DNA of 64,000 nt from Longimicrobiales bacterium (lineage in GTDB: Bacteria; Gemmatimonadota; Gemmatimonadetes; Longimicrobiales; Gaopeijiaceae). The notes below the pieces were generated by a model. That model was not told where the DNA came from. It saw only the letters and a list, made by a program, of their open reading frames with translations, and made no database searches. How positions within the stretch are numbered: position 1 is the first letter of the stretch; every line of letters starts with the position of its first letter. Location of the stretch: NCBI GenBank assembly GCA_951828585.1, contig OX639991.1, positions 1,458,576-1,522,575 on the forward strand. The letters are read 5' to 3'. Positions 10,618-18,788 of the stretch are shown in pieces. The translations under genes were made by a program, and so were the position numbers.

Positions 10618-11454
10618 ATGATGGGAAGAACGTGGTTATCGATCGCCGCCGTGGTCTTGGCGGCCGCCTGCGCGGGTTCCGGGCACCCGGCACCACCCGG
10701 CGGCCTTGCCTACCGGGTCCCGTCGCCGCCGACGGCGAAATATGACGTGACCGACTCGGTGGTGGTTGAGAACCGGCCGTTCCTGCAGAGACGGCAGACC
10801 ACCAGGACAACCGCCACGACCCTGGGCCTGACCTTCGAGACAGTGCCCGGCGGAGTTTGTGTCACCGGGACGGCGGAACACTTCGAAGTCTCCCTGAAGG
10901 GCGGGGTTGTTGTGTCAGCGGGCGCACTGCCGGGCCTTGCCGACCTGACGGGGAACCTCAATCTCGTGATCAACCCCCGCGGCGAAGTCGAGGTCACGTC
11001 CCTGCCCGAATTGCCCGGCGAGGACGCTGCCTTGTCTCCCTTCGCCTCCATCGCCCACGAACTCTTTCCCCGGCTGCCGGATCGCGCGGTGGACCCGGGC
11101 GACACCTGGGTGGACACGGTGATTTGGTCCTCGGCATCGATGCGGACGGAGACAACATTCACCAGGGCGTACACCTACACGCTTGTGGGAGACACGGTGG
11201 TCGACGGTCGACCACTCCTGCACATTGCAGTTGCGGGGGAGGCGGCGTTCGAAACCGAAGGTCAGGTGGGCCCGTCGGCGCTGAGCTCAAGTAGCGAGGG
11301 GCAGGCAACAGGTCTCATTCTGTGGGATCCCCGACGGGGCCTGCTGGTTTACGCGCAATACGAACAGGCACTGGAGGGGACCTCGACCCGAGCGGGCATG
11401 CCCCCGTCCTCGACCAGGCACGCCATTTTTCGAAGGGTCTGGCTGGTGGAGTAA
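10618..11454 (+). CDS. Tandem lipoprotein family, member 5
   Basis: A 278-residue lipoprotein; the signal ends VLAAAC at Cys18. Landmarks are YRVPSPPTAKYDVTDS, ELFPRLPDRAVDPGDTWVDT, LVGDTVVDGRPLLHIAVA and GLILWDPRRGLLVYAQY. It is the last of the five copies. About 40 bases downstream begins the 747-bp direct repeat, so the array ends at a recombination boundary. A second ATG immediately follows the first (10621) and could equally be the start. Confidence 0.84.
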   Translation: MMGRTWLSIAAVVLAAACAGSGHPAPPGGLAYRVPSPPTAKYDVTDSVVVENRPFLQRRQTTRTTATTLGLTFETVPGGVCVTGTAEHFEVSLKGGVVVSAGALPGLADLTGNLNLVINPRGEVEVTSLPELPGEDAALSPFASIAHELFPRLPDRAVDPGDTWVDTVIWSSASMRTETTFTRAYTYTLVGDTVVDGRPLLHIAVAGEAAFETEGQVGPSALSSSSEGQATGLILWDPRRGLLVYAQYEQALEGTSTRAGMPPSSTRHAIFRRVWLVE

Positions 11455-11584
11455 GGAGCGGCATCCCGAGCGGGACCCAAAAAGGTGACTTCCGATGGGG
11501 GTGGCAAAGCGGGCAGTGTCGGGCGCTTGACGTATCACCATTGTCGCTAGGTTCACGCGCCCATCCACCTGCGCTTCTATCCCG

Positions 11585-11710
11585 TTTGGGACCGAATGGC
11601 GTTTCGCCATCCTCGAAATCGGCAAATGCTACATTCTGGGGCGAACCGAGGACGACCTCGGCGTGGAGTCGATCCACCTGTGGCAGCTGGAGAGGGCGGA
11701 CGGGGTGTAG
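11585..11710 (+). pseudogene. 3' tail of a 6-bladed beta-propeller gene (copy A)
   Basis: An open frame runs from about 11528 to a TAG at 11708-11710. Its last ~41 codons read as a typical propeller C-terminus (FGTEWRFAIL, then YILGRTEDDLGVESIHL). There is no start, signal peptide or GEGPGEF segment, so it is a fragment carried inside the direct repeat. Confidence 0.6.
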
Positions 11711-11731
11711 CCACCACAAAACTCTCCCAAC

Positions 11732-11769
11732 CACCACATAGACGCTTTGCCAACAACCGATCAGACGCT
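11732..11769 (+). promoter_or_regulatory. 23-bp-spaced GACGCT repeats (copy A)
   Basis: Two GACGCT cores, at 11741-11746 and 11764-11769, lie exactly 23 bases apart in partly repeated units beginning CCAAC. They sit just before the start of the ATPase fusion gene. The same arrangement occurs before the intact copy and, with three cores, before the DUF4143 gene at 25380. An operator role is inference. Confidence 0.5.
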
Positions 11770-11783
11770 TCCGTACCCGACAC

Positions 11784-12671
11784 ATGGCCGCTATCTTTCC
11801 AGCCATGTTTGATTCCCCCGCGCTGTACCCCCGCCCCCTGGTCCCGGTCCTTCAGCATGCCCTGACGGACACGCCCGTCGTGTGCCTCACCGGACCCCGT
11901 CAAAGCGGAAAGACCACCCTGGTGCGCGCAATGATGCCCGACCGCCCCTACTTCAGCCTCGACCATCCGCCCTACCTGTCCGCAGCCAGGGCGGACCCCG
12001 CGGGCTTTGTTGCCGCACTCCCGCGCGAGGTCACCATCGCCGAGATCCAGCGCGCACCGGAGCTGCTGCCCGCGATCAAGCTCTCCGTCGACCTGGATCG
12101 CCGTCCTGGACGCTTCGTCCTTACCGGCTCAGCCAATCTTCTCCTGGTTCCCACGGTCACGGAGTCGCTGGCCGGGCGTATGGAGATTGCCCGTCTCATG
12201 CCACTCTCCGAGGCCGAGAAGGAGCGTCGGCCCGGGCTCTTGCAGCTGTCTCTCTTTGACGAACGGGACCTGGCCGAGATCTCCGCCCCCGAGCTCTGCC
12301 CGGGCGAGCGGCTCGTCGTCTGCCGCAACCCGCTGCTCGCCGCCGAGCGGGCCCGCAAGCGCGAGGCGCTGCTGCAGGCCACGGAGGCCAAGCTCGACCT
12401 GGTCGTGCGGGCCACGAAGCGCGAGAACCGCCCGCTGCGAAGCGAGAAGAACATCGCCGTGCGTGCCAACCGCCAGGCGCCGACTCCTTCCCCGGCCCGG
12501 TGGCCGCAGGGACGTCGAGGTGTCTCCAACCGCCGGAAACAGGCCGACAAACTACTTCTTCCCAACTCGAAACGCTGTTTTGGCCCCCGGAACCGCCCCC
12601 ACCTGCCCTCGCTGGTTGCGAGAGGTTTCTCAGCCCCCTACCTTACCCTCGACCCGGAGGTTCATGAATAA
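11784..12671 (+). pseudogene. Chimeric ORF: DUF4143 ATPase N-terminus fused in frame to IS1634-type transposase fragment
   Basis: Residues 1 to about 152 match the intact ATPase at 14962 (P-loop GPRQSGKTT, AEIQRAPELLP, LTGSANLLL). At base 12241/12242 the sequence switches, in frame, to about 78 residues homologous to the IS1634-type transposase at 41590 (LQLSLFDERDLAEI, then LVVCRNPLLAAERARKR). The last ~65 residues are unlike either and look non-coding. The ATPase lacks its sensor, winged-helix and nuclease-like parts, and the transposase piece lacks most of its catalytic domain. It may be transcribed but is probably non-functional. Confidence 0.85.
12242..12475 (+). mobile_element. Internal fragment of an IS1634-type transposase
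   Basis: About 234 bases align without gaps to bases about 42468-42700 of the complete IS1634-type element, with roughly four in five bases matching. It is therefore a relative and not a recent copy of that element. No IS ends flank it. The left junction is a few shared bases (CTT), consistent with illegitimate recombination. Confidence 0.75.
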
Positions 12672-12698
12672 GCCGGGTTCATTGAGAGGAGGCCAACA

Positions 12699-14441
12699 AT
12701 GGCCAACTTCGGTAAGAGCATCATTGCTCTACTCATCGCCTGTTCCGTCGCCTGCGACGGAGATGACATCGTCGAGCCCGTGCCGGCGCCAGACTTTATA
12801 GGTCAGGTATTGGTCCCGGTCGACGCGAGACCTAGAACTCAGGCAGTGCCGGTGGGCTCAGTCAGTGTAACCATCGTTTCCGGCCCCCGTGCTGGCGAAC
12901 GAGTAGGGACCGACGAGGACGGAAAGTACGTCTTTCCGGAGGTGGAAGAGGACGAGCTTCACATCAAGTTGGAGAAAGCGGAGCATGAAACCAAGGAAGC
13001 TATCGTTCACCGGACGAGAGCCACCACCTTGACGGACAGAATCCTTCTGGAATACGGAGGGCCACAAGACAGACCGGGTACAGTTTTGATCGGCCTAGCG
13101 TGGCCAGAGTACGCCAAGCAAGTGATGGATACGGTGTCTGTCGTATCCGACTTGCTTCTGATCAGGTCCGAAACCCCAGGATCTTATGGATGGGGTGTGG
13201 TTGCAGTAGATGACCCAGAGGAACCAGATCCGTCAAAGAGTACCCTCTTGAGCGAGATCTGCCACGCCCGTCAACACGGTGTGGTAAGACCCCGCGGGGG
13301 CGGTACTGGCTCAGGAACAGGTTGGTGGTCAGAGTGGCTTTCCAGCTCCGAAGGAGAGGCCTATCTCGAAGCGCGAACGGCCGACAAAGAGGAGATGGAT
13401 CTCAATCCTCTGCCTGTTTTTCCAGACGACCCTTGGAATGACAGCGACACCTCGATCGTTGAGGAAAGCGCTAACTTCTGTGCTTTCTGGTGGGGTGCTG
13501 GCAAAGATCGGTACGACCCTTACTACTGGCGACACTGGGTTAGGAGACACGCCCCCAACCGAACTGAATGGTTGAAAGCGCATCTCTACTCCAAGGAACC
13601 GCGACCAACAACACCAGATTTTATAGGTCGGGTGTTGACCCCGGTCGACATGAGACCCAGAAGCAATGCGATACCAGTGGACTCAGTCAGTGTGACCATC
13701 GTTTCCGGCCCCCGTGCTGGCGAACGAGTAATGGCCGACGAGGACGGAAAGTACATCTTTCCGGAAGTCGAGGAAGCAGTGGAGGACAGACTTCACATCA
13801 AGTTGGAGAAAGCGCGACACGAGACCAAGGAAGTTATCGTGCGCTGGAGGAGAGCGACCACCCTGGCAAATGACACGCTGCCCCTGGAATACGGGGGGCC
13901 GCAGGACACGCCAGGTACAGTTTTGATTGGACTCAAGTGGCAAGAGTATGCCAAGCAAGTAATGGATACAATGCTTGTGGTGGCGGACTTGCTTCTGCTC
14001 GAGTCAGGGACCCAAACCGCCAGCGGGTCTTATGGGTGGGGCGTCGTTGTGGTAGACGACCCAGAAGAACCAGACCCCTGGAATAGCGCCTTGATGCACG
14101 AGGTTTGCCACGCCCATCAACACGGAGTGGTAAGACCCCGCGGGGGCGGTACTGGCTCAGGAACAGGTTGGCGGCCGGTTTGGTTTGCCAGCCCTGAAGC
14201 AAGGGCTTATCTCGAAGCCCGAGAAGCTGATCGGGAAGAGATCGGACACAATCCAATAGCTACTTTCCCAGACGATCCGTGGAATGATAGCGAGCTGTCG
14301 ATCGCGGAAGAAAACGCTAACTTCTGTGCTTTCTGGTGGGGCGTCGGCAATGATCGGTACGACATTGAGTACTGGCGAAGGTGGCTTAGGAACGGCGCTC
14401 CCAACCGAACCAAATGGTTGGAGGATTGGCTTTACTCCTGA
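12699..14441 (+). CDS. Internally duplicated lipoprotein with zincin-like HExxH motif
   Basis: A 580-residue predicted lipoprotein (Cys15 or Cys19 in LLIACSVAC) after an AGGAGG site. It is two tandem copies of a ~275-residue unit (about 30-298 and 306-580), closely similar throughout. Each unit has an Ig-like segment resembling carboxypeptidase regulatory domains (SVTIVSGPRAGERV, then DEDGKY), followed by a globular domain with QVMDT, SYGWGVV, a Gly-rich RPRGGGTGSGTGW and NFCAFWWG. The second unit has HEVCH at 467-471, the zinc-protease HExxH pattern; the first has SEICH at 185-189, which lacks the first His. Base composition is visibly less GC-rich than neighbours. Protease activity is inference only. 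Confidence 0.78.
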   Translation: MANFGKSIIALLIACSVACDGDDIVEPVPAPDFIGQVLVPVDARPRTQAVPVGSVSVTIVSGPRAGERVGTDEDGKYVFPEVEEDELHIKLEKAEHETKEAIVHRTRATTLTDRILLEYGGPQDRPGTVLIGLAWPEYAKQVMDTVSVVSDLLLIRSETPGSYGWGVVAVDDPEEPDPSKSTLLSEICHARQHGVVRPRGGGTGSGTGWWSEWLSSSEGEAYLEARTADKEEMDLNPLPVFPDDPWNDSDTSIVEESANFCAFWWGAGKDRYDPYYWRHWVRRHAPNRTEWLKAHLYSKEPRPTTPDFIGRVLTPVDMRPRSNAIPVDSVSVTIVSGPRAGERVMADEDGKYIFPEVEEAVEDRLHIKLEKARHETKEVIVRWRRATTLANDTLPLEYGGPQDTPGTVLIGLKWQEYAKQVMDTMLVVADLLLLESGTQTASGSYGWGVVVVDDPEEPDPWNSALMHEVCHAHQHGVVRPRGGGTGSGTGWRPVWFASPEARAYLEAREADREEIGHNPIATFPDDPWNDSELSIAEENANFCAFWWGVGNDRYDIEYWRRWLRNGAPNRTKWLEDWLYS

Positions 14442-14762
14442 GAGAAACAAAGTCCACTTTTTCTTTGGTTCATAAATTCGAATCGGAAACCATCACCGAC
14501 TACGACGAAGACGAGTCGCGGGACGGGAAGACCACGATCTGTCACCGAAGGTGGAAGCCGGAGGTCGGTTCTCGTTCCAGGTGACTGGCAAATCCTGGAC
14601 GGCAGAACTGGCGAACTGCTTAGCTTTGGCGAACATGGACCAACTCTGAATCCGATTGCTGTGCTGGTTCCAATGGGGGTGGCAAAGCGGGCAGTGTCGG
14701 GCGCTTGACGTACCACCATTGTCGCTAGGTTCACGCGCCGATCCACCTGCGCTTCTATCCCC
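14442..14762. other. Intergenic segment between duplicated lipoprotein and DUF4143 gene
   Basis: No convincing gene is seen. The first ~230 bases are unique; from 14673 the sequence is copy B of the direct repeat. A short open stretch (LDGRTGELLSFGEHGP) just before the repeat is too short and context-free to call. Confidence 0.5.
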
Positions 14763-14888
14763 TTTGGGACCGAATGGCGTTTCGCCATCCTCGAAATCGG
14801 CAAATGCTACATTCTGGGGCGAACCGAGGACGACCTCGGCGTGGAGTCGATCCACCTTTGGCAGCTGGAAAGGGCGGACGGGGTGTAG
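14763..14888 (+). pseudogene. 3' tail of a 6-bladed beta-propeller gene (copy B)
   Basis: Same C-terminal propeller fragment as at 11585-11710, ending at TAG 14886-14888 (FGTEWRFAIL, then DDLGVESIHL). No upstream part of a propeller gene is present, so the fragment predates the duplication. Confidence 0.6.
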
Positions 14889-14904
14889 CCACCACAAAAC
14901 CCTC

Positions 14905-14950
14905 CCAACCACCACATAGACGCTGTGCCAACCACCGATCAGACGCTTCC
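14905..14950 (+). promoter_or_regulatory. 23-bp-spaced GACGCT repeats before DUF4143 gene (copy B)
   Basis: Two consecutive 23-base units begin CCAACCACC and carry GACGCT at 14919-14924 and 14942-14947. They end about 12 bases before the ATG at 14962. Position and periodicity (two helical turns) suggest cooperative binding of a repressor or of the gene product itself; not shown. Confidence 0.55.
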
Positions 14951-14961
14951 GTACCCGACAC

Positions 14962-16233
14962 ATGGCCGCTATCTTTCCAGCCATGTTCGATTCCCCCGCG
15001 CTGTACCCCCGCCCCCTGGTCTCGGTCCTTCAGGATGCCCTGACGGACACGCCCGTCGTGTGCCTCACCGGACCTCGTCAAAGCGGAAAGACCACCCTGG
15101 TGCGCGCAATGATGCCCGGCCGCCCCTACTTCAGCCTTGACCATCCGCCCTACCTGTCCGCGGCCAGAACGGACCCCGCGGGCTTTGTTGCCGCACTCCC
15201 GCGCGAGGTCAGCATCGCCGAGATCCAGCGCGCACCGGAGCTGCTGCCCGCGATCAAGCTCTCCGTCGACCTGGATCGCCGTCCTGGACGCTTCGTCCTT
15301 ACCGGCTCAGCCAATCTTCTCCTGGTTCCCACGGTCACGGAGTCGCTGGCCGGGCGTATGGAGATTGCCCGTCTCATGCCACTCTCCGAGGCCGAGAAGG
15401 AGCGTCGGCCCGGGCTCTTTCTTGCCGACCTTCTGTCGGGAGCGATCACTCCTGCTTTGCGTGCTGGCGGCCAGTTGGCAGATCCGGCCGATCTCGCGCG
15501 GCGCCTCGTCTCCGGAGGATACCCGGAACCGCTCGCCCGCAGTCCGGCTCGCACCCGCCAGTGGCATCGGCAGTACATCCGGAGCATTGTCGACCGGGAT
15601 GTGCCAGATGTGGGAAGAGTACGGGATGCGGACGGCGTCGGACGGCTGCTCGGACTTCTGGCGGCGCGAAACGGCGAACTGCTCAACACGGCCGGTCTGT
15701 CACGAGAGCTGGGCCTCCACCGCGGCACGGTTCGGGAGTACATCGCGGTGCTGGAGAGACTCTTCCTGGTCAGGCGCCTCCTGCCGTGGCACCGCAATGT
15801 CGGAAGGCGGCTGGTGAGGACCCCGAAGATGCACGTTGTGGACAGCGGGCTCGCCGCTACCCTGGCCGGACTCGGGTCCGGGGACTGGATCGGGAAACGG
15901 GACCGCATGGGCCACCTCCTCGAGTCCTTCGTGGCCCAGCAACTGACGACCCAGGCGGGATGGACCGACCCTGACATCCGGTTCTGGCACTTTCGCGACA
16001 AGGACGGCCAGGAGGTCGACCTCGTCATGACCCTCGGATCGCGCACCTGGGGTATCGAGGTGAAGGCGACGACCACGCCGGGACGGTCGGCGGGCCGTGG
16101 AATGGCGCGACTGGCGGCGTTGTGCGGAGACGATTTCGAGGGCGGGATCCTGCTCTACAACGGTCGGGACATTCTGCCGTTGGCCGACGAGAGAATGCTG
16201 GCCGTGCCCCTGAGCGAGCTCTGGGAGCGGTAG
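14962..16233 (+). CDS. AAA/DUF4143 family ATPase (intact copy)
   Basis: A 423-residue protein with P-loop GPRQSGKTT (37-45), AEIQRAPELLP, sensor LTGSANLLL, the family element RLMPLSEAE, a winged-helix-like middle (LNTAGLSRELGL, TVREYIAVLERLFLV) and a C-terminal PD-(D/E)xK-like region (DKDGQEVDLVM, GIEVKAT). This is the AAA_14 plus DUF4143 architecture. Function in the family is poorly known; it is often patchily distributed and near toxin-antitoxin or defence genes. Translation could also start at the ATG at 14983 (MFDSPALYPRPL). Preceded by GACGCT repeats and followed after 6 bases by the VanZ-like gene. Confidence 0.9.
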   Translation: MAAIFPAMFDSPALYPRPLVSVLQDALTDTPVVCLTGPRQSGKTTLVRAMMPGRPYFSLDHPPYLSAARTDPAGFVAALPREVSIAEIQRAPELLPAIKLSVDLDRRPGRFVLTGSANLLLVPTVTESLAGRMEIARLMPLSEAEKERRPGLFLADLLSGAITPALRAGGQLADPADLARRLVSGGYPEPLARSPARTRQWHRQYIRSIVDRDVPDVGRVRDADGVGRLLGLLAARNGELLNTAGLSRELGLHRGTVREYIAVLERLFLVRRLLPWHRNVGRRLVRTPKMHVVDSGLAATLAGLGSGDWIGKRDRMGHLLESFVAQQLTTQAGWTDPDIRFWHFRDKDGQEVDLVMTLGSRTWGIEVKATTTPGRSAGRGMARLAALCGDDFEGGILLYNGRDILPLADERMLAVPLSELWER

Positions 16234-16239
16234 CTGGAG

Positions 16240-16821
16240 ATGGCCGCGACGTCTCCCTTCACCTCCGACCGCGAGCGGCGCCTCTGGCTCTGTGCGCTGG
16301 CCGTCGTCGTGGCCATCTATTCCACGCTGGGATTGGCGGGAACGCTGGCCGAGGCACTGCGCGAGCACAGCCTGCTGCCGGCCGCGCTGCTCGTCCTGAT
16401 GTTCCTCACGGTGGCGACCATCATCGGAAGCGGGCGGAGGCAACGTCCCGGGCGGCGCGAAGTCTGGGTGGCGTGCGGCGTGACGGCCGTCTACGGGATG
16501 GCTGTGCTCAGGATGGGCGGGAGCCTTGAAGAGCGCACCCACCTGTTCGAGTACGGCATCGTCGCCGTCCTGATCTACCAGGCTCTGGGCGAGCGTGCAC
16601 AGAACGGTCGGCGGGTGCCGGTGCCGGCCGCGCTCGCCCTGGTCGTGACCGCACTGCTGGGCTGGGTCGACGAGGGCATCCAGGCGCTACTGCCAAGCCG
16701 CGTCTACGACAACTTCGATGTCCTCTCCAACGCCATCGCCGCCCTGATCGCGATCGTGACGAACCTCGTTGTTGCGCGTGCGAGCGCTGCCGTGGCACGC
16801 CGGCAGGGAAATCGAGAGTGA
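16240..16821 (+). CDS. VanZ-like membrane protein
   Basis: A 193-residue integral membrane protein with about five hydrophobic segments. The central part has the VanZ-like pattern HLFEYGIVAVLIYQAL followed by GWVDEGIQALLPSR and D-N-F-D-V-L-S-N. VanZ-like proteins are of uncertain function; the founding member raises teicoplanin resistance. Its start lies 6 bases after the DUF4143 stop and its stop overlaps the antitoxin start (GTGA), so it is likely in an operon with both. A truncated paralog lies at 23794-24000, also next to a toxin-antitoxin pair and a DUF4143 gene. Confidence 0.78.
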   Translation: MAATSPFTSDRERRLWLCALAVVVAIYSTLGLAGTLAEALREHSLLPAALLVLMFLTVATIIGSGRRQRPGRREVWVACGVTAVYGMAVLRMGGSLEERTHLFEYGIVAVLIYQALGERAQNGRRVPVPAALALVVTALLGWVDEGIQALLPSRVYDNFDVLSNAIAALIAIVTNLVVARASAAVARRQGNRE

Positions 16822-17018
16822 CCGGGCGACGTGGCAAGGACCCTGTCGCCCTGATCGCGGCTGAAGACCTCAGTTCCTGGATGGAGACGAATTACCTGCT
16901 TCGATCGCCGAACAATGCGCGAAGGCTGAAGGAAGCCATGGCTCGGGCCGACGCCGGCGAGGGACAGGCGCTGCGGATTGACGATCTCCGCACGCAACTC
17001 GGCCTGAAGGGGGAATGA
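16818..17018 (+). CDS. YefM/Phd-type antitoxin lacking its N-terminal DNA-binding part
   Basis: A 66-residue product with the conserved core of YefM-type antitoxins (DPVALIAAEDL, then TNYLLRSPNNARRL) and a short toxin-binding tail. Family members have about 30 more residues at the N-terminus forming the DNA-binding fold; here the frame begins at a GTG that overlaps the VanZ stop codon. The toxin-neutralising part seems kept while autoregulation by DNA binding is probably lost. It overlaps the toxin gene by four bases (ATGA). Confidence 0.82.
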   Translation: MTGRRGKDPVALIAAEDLSSWMETNYLLRSPNNARRLKEAMARADAGEGQALRIDDLRTQLGLKGE

Positions 17019-17287
17019 CGCGGAGGAAGTGCCGGGAAGCGGTGTTCGATCCCTCGTTCCTGGAAGATCTGACCTGCTGGACGCGGACCGACCGGAGGCT
17101 GGCGTTTCGCATTCTCAAGCTCGTCGAAGCGATTCTCCGCGACCCCTTCGCCGGAATCGGGAAGCCCGAACCCCTGCGCGGCGAACTCGCCGGTCGTTGG
17201 TCACGCCGGATCGATATCGAACACCGGCTGGTCTACCAGGTCGCGGGTGACCGGGTCCATTTTCTTGGTGCGCGATATCACTATTGA
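17015..17287 (+). CDS. YoeB/Txe family mRNA interferase toxin
   Basis: A 90-residue toxin that in this family cleaves mRNA at the ribosome. It aligns along its whole length with YoeB: GKPEPL with Glu52, SRRIDIEHRLVY with Arg71, and the C-terminal RYHY with His89 and Tyr90, matching the known catalytic Glu46, Arg65, His83 and Tyr84 of E. coli YoeB. The active site looks intact. It is translationally coupled to the truncated antitoxin. Confidence 0.94.
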   Translation: MTRRKCREAVFDPSFLEDLTCWTRTDRRLAFRILKLVEAILRDPFAGIGKPEPLRGELAGRWSRRIDIEHRLVYQVAGDRVHFLGARYHY

Positions 17288-17407
17288 GCGTCCGCCGTCC
17301 GGGCAAACCCTGTCGCTCACCGACCTCCCCGCTCAAGCGGCCACAGTTGCACGGATTCCACATCGAGGTGTAAATCTCACTTCCACCCAACACAGCAGGT
17401 GAATCAG

Positions 17408-18697
17408 ATGAAGACCGCACTACGACAGATGCCGGCATCACACACGTTGCGCTCACCCCGGCGCCTCAGGGCGAGTCTCCTGGCGGTGGCCATCATCGGC
17501 GTCTTCCTCGGATGCGATTCACCGCCGGATTCCGCCACGATCACGGTGAGCGACAGCACGGGGACGAGAATCGTCACCTACGCCTCGCTCGATGACGAAG
17601 CCTTTCCGGTGATCGATCTCGAGCCGCGGGTCGACACCATCGGAGCCGCGGTGGGCGCGGATGAATACCTCTTCCGGATACTCTTCAATGTCGAGCTCGT
17701 GCCTCAGGGCATCGTCACCGCCGATCTTTTCAACAGCGAGCTTCGGCTCTTCGACAGGAGCGGCCGCTTCGTCTCGAGCGTCGGCGGACGTGGAGAGGGG
17801 CCTGGTGAATTCCAGACGCTGACCTGGATGCGGGGGCGTGGAGACAGCCTCTTCTACGCGTGGGATCAGTGGGGCAATCGTCTGAACACCGTGCGCTTGA
17901 CCGAGGCGGGCTTGACCCGCGAATCAAGCGTGCAAGGCTCATGGGAGCCCGGCTACAGCCCGGTCGGCGTCTTTTCACCGAGGCGGGTTGCGCTGGACAA
18001 CAGTCCTATGGTCCCCATAGCAACGAGTGCCGGTCTGCAACGATTCGAACTGGTCGTGAGCGTGATGAGCCTTGACGCGGATCCTTCTTCGAAGCCACTC
18101 CAGGATGTGGCGGCCGTCGAAAGTGCGCTCCGCTACGTCAGCGAGGACCAGCGCCTGGTGCCTGTCCCCTTCCAGAGTATCCCGCGCTACTTCTTCGCAG
18201 ATGGAATGATGTGGCTCAAGGACGGGGTGAACGGAGAATTCCGCCGCGTCCGAATGGACGGTGCGCTGGAACTCGTCGTGCGGCTCCCTCCCGGTCCCCC
18301 GGTGACCGATCAGGACATCGCCGCTTTCCGGGAGAGGAACCTCCGCAACGTCCCGGACGAGGAGGTGCCGGCGGCGCGGCGCCGTCTGGCACAGGTGCCC
18401 AGTCCTTCCTTCTTTCCCCCCATGGGATCGATGCAGCTGGACGACGCGAGCGGCTTCGTCTGGGTGACGCCGTACCCGTCGGGGGACGAGCCCGTGCCTT
18501 GGTATCTGTTCGACTCGCTCGGATGCCCCGTCGGACGGGTGACCCTGCCGGGGACCGGCTCGGTGCTGGATATCGCGGGCCGACGAATCGCCGTCCGGGA
18601 CCAGGACGAGATGGATGTCGAGCGGGTCCTGATCCATCATCTGGCGGGTACCCCGTCGGACCGGGTCGGGAGCGGGGTTTCCGCCTGTCGTCGCTGA
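17408..18697 (+). CDS. 6-bladed beta-propeller lipoprotein
   Basis: About 429 residues from an ATG at 17408 preceded by AGGTG; a GTG nine bases earlier is an alternative. The signal peptide ends GVFLGC with Cys36. It has the family hallmark GGRGEGPGEF preceded by LRLFDRSGRFVSSV, and a C-terminal blade with SVLDIAGRRIAV. Such proteins are surface or periplasmic beta-propellers of mostly unknown ligand. It appears intact, unlike three other copies in this window. Confidence 0.86.
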   Translation: MKTALRQMPASHTLRSPRRLRASLLAVAIIGVFLGCDSPPDSATITVSDSTGTRIVTYASLDDEAFPVIDLEPRVDTIGAAVGADEYLFRILFNVELVPQGIVTADLFNSELRLFDRSGRFVSSVGGRGEGPGEFQTLTWMRGRGDSLFYAWDQWGNRLNTVRLTEAGLTRESSVQGSWEPGYSPVGVFSPRRVALDNSPMVPIATSAGLQRFELVVSVMSLDADPSSKPLQDVAAVESALRYVSEDQRLVPVPFQSIPRYFFADGMMWLKDGVNGEFRRVRMDGALELVVRLPPGPPVTDQDIAAFRERNLRNVPDEEVPAARRRLAQVPSPSFFPPMGSMQLDDASGFVWVTPYPSGDEPVPWYLFDSLGCPVGRVTLPGTGSVLDIAGRRIAVRDQDEMDVERVLIHHLAGTPSDRVGSGVSACRR

Positions 18698-18788
18698 CCC
18701 GGTTTCCCTTTCCCGCCACTCTGCCAGCGGCTACTCTCCACGCTTGGCGGATCGAGGGAACGAGACCCACTCGTCTGGAGGAAACAAA

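Larger units (their letters stand above)
11495..12241. repeat. 747-bp direct repeat, copy A
   Basis: This stretch is almost identical, without visible length change, to 14673-15419 (offset 3178 bases). Both copies contain the 3' tail of a beta-propeller gene, a short non-coding segment with two GACGCT units, and the first ~152 codons of a DUF4143 ATPase. Copy A ends exactly where its ATPase reading frame jumps into transposase sequence. Confidence 0.93.
14673..15419. repeat. 747-bp direct repeat, copy B
   Basis: Near-identical partner of 11495-12241. In this copy the ATPase reading frame continues past the repeat end into a full-length gene, so copy B (or its source) is the ancestral arrangement and copy A the derived, truncated one. 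Confidence 0.93.

Noticed and set aside
11526-11550. TTGACG and TAGGTT as a promoter inside the 747-bp repeat
   Set aside because: Spacing is 15 bases and it lies within a propeller gene remnant; not strong enough to call.
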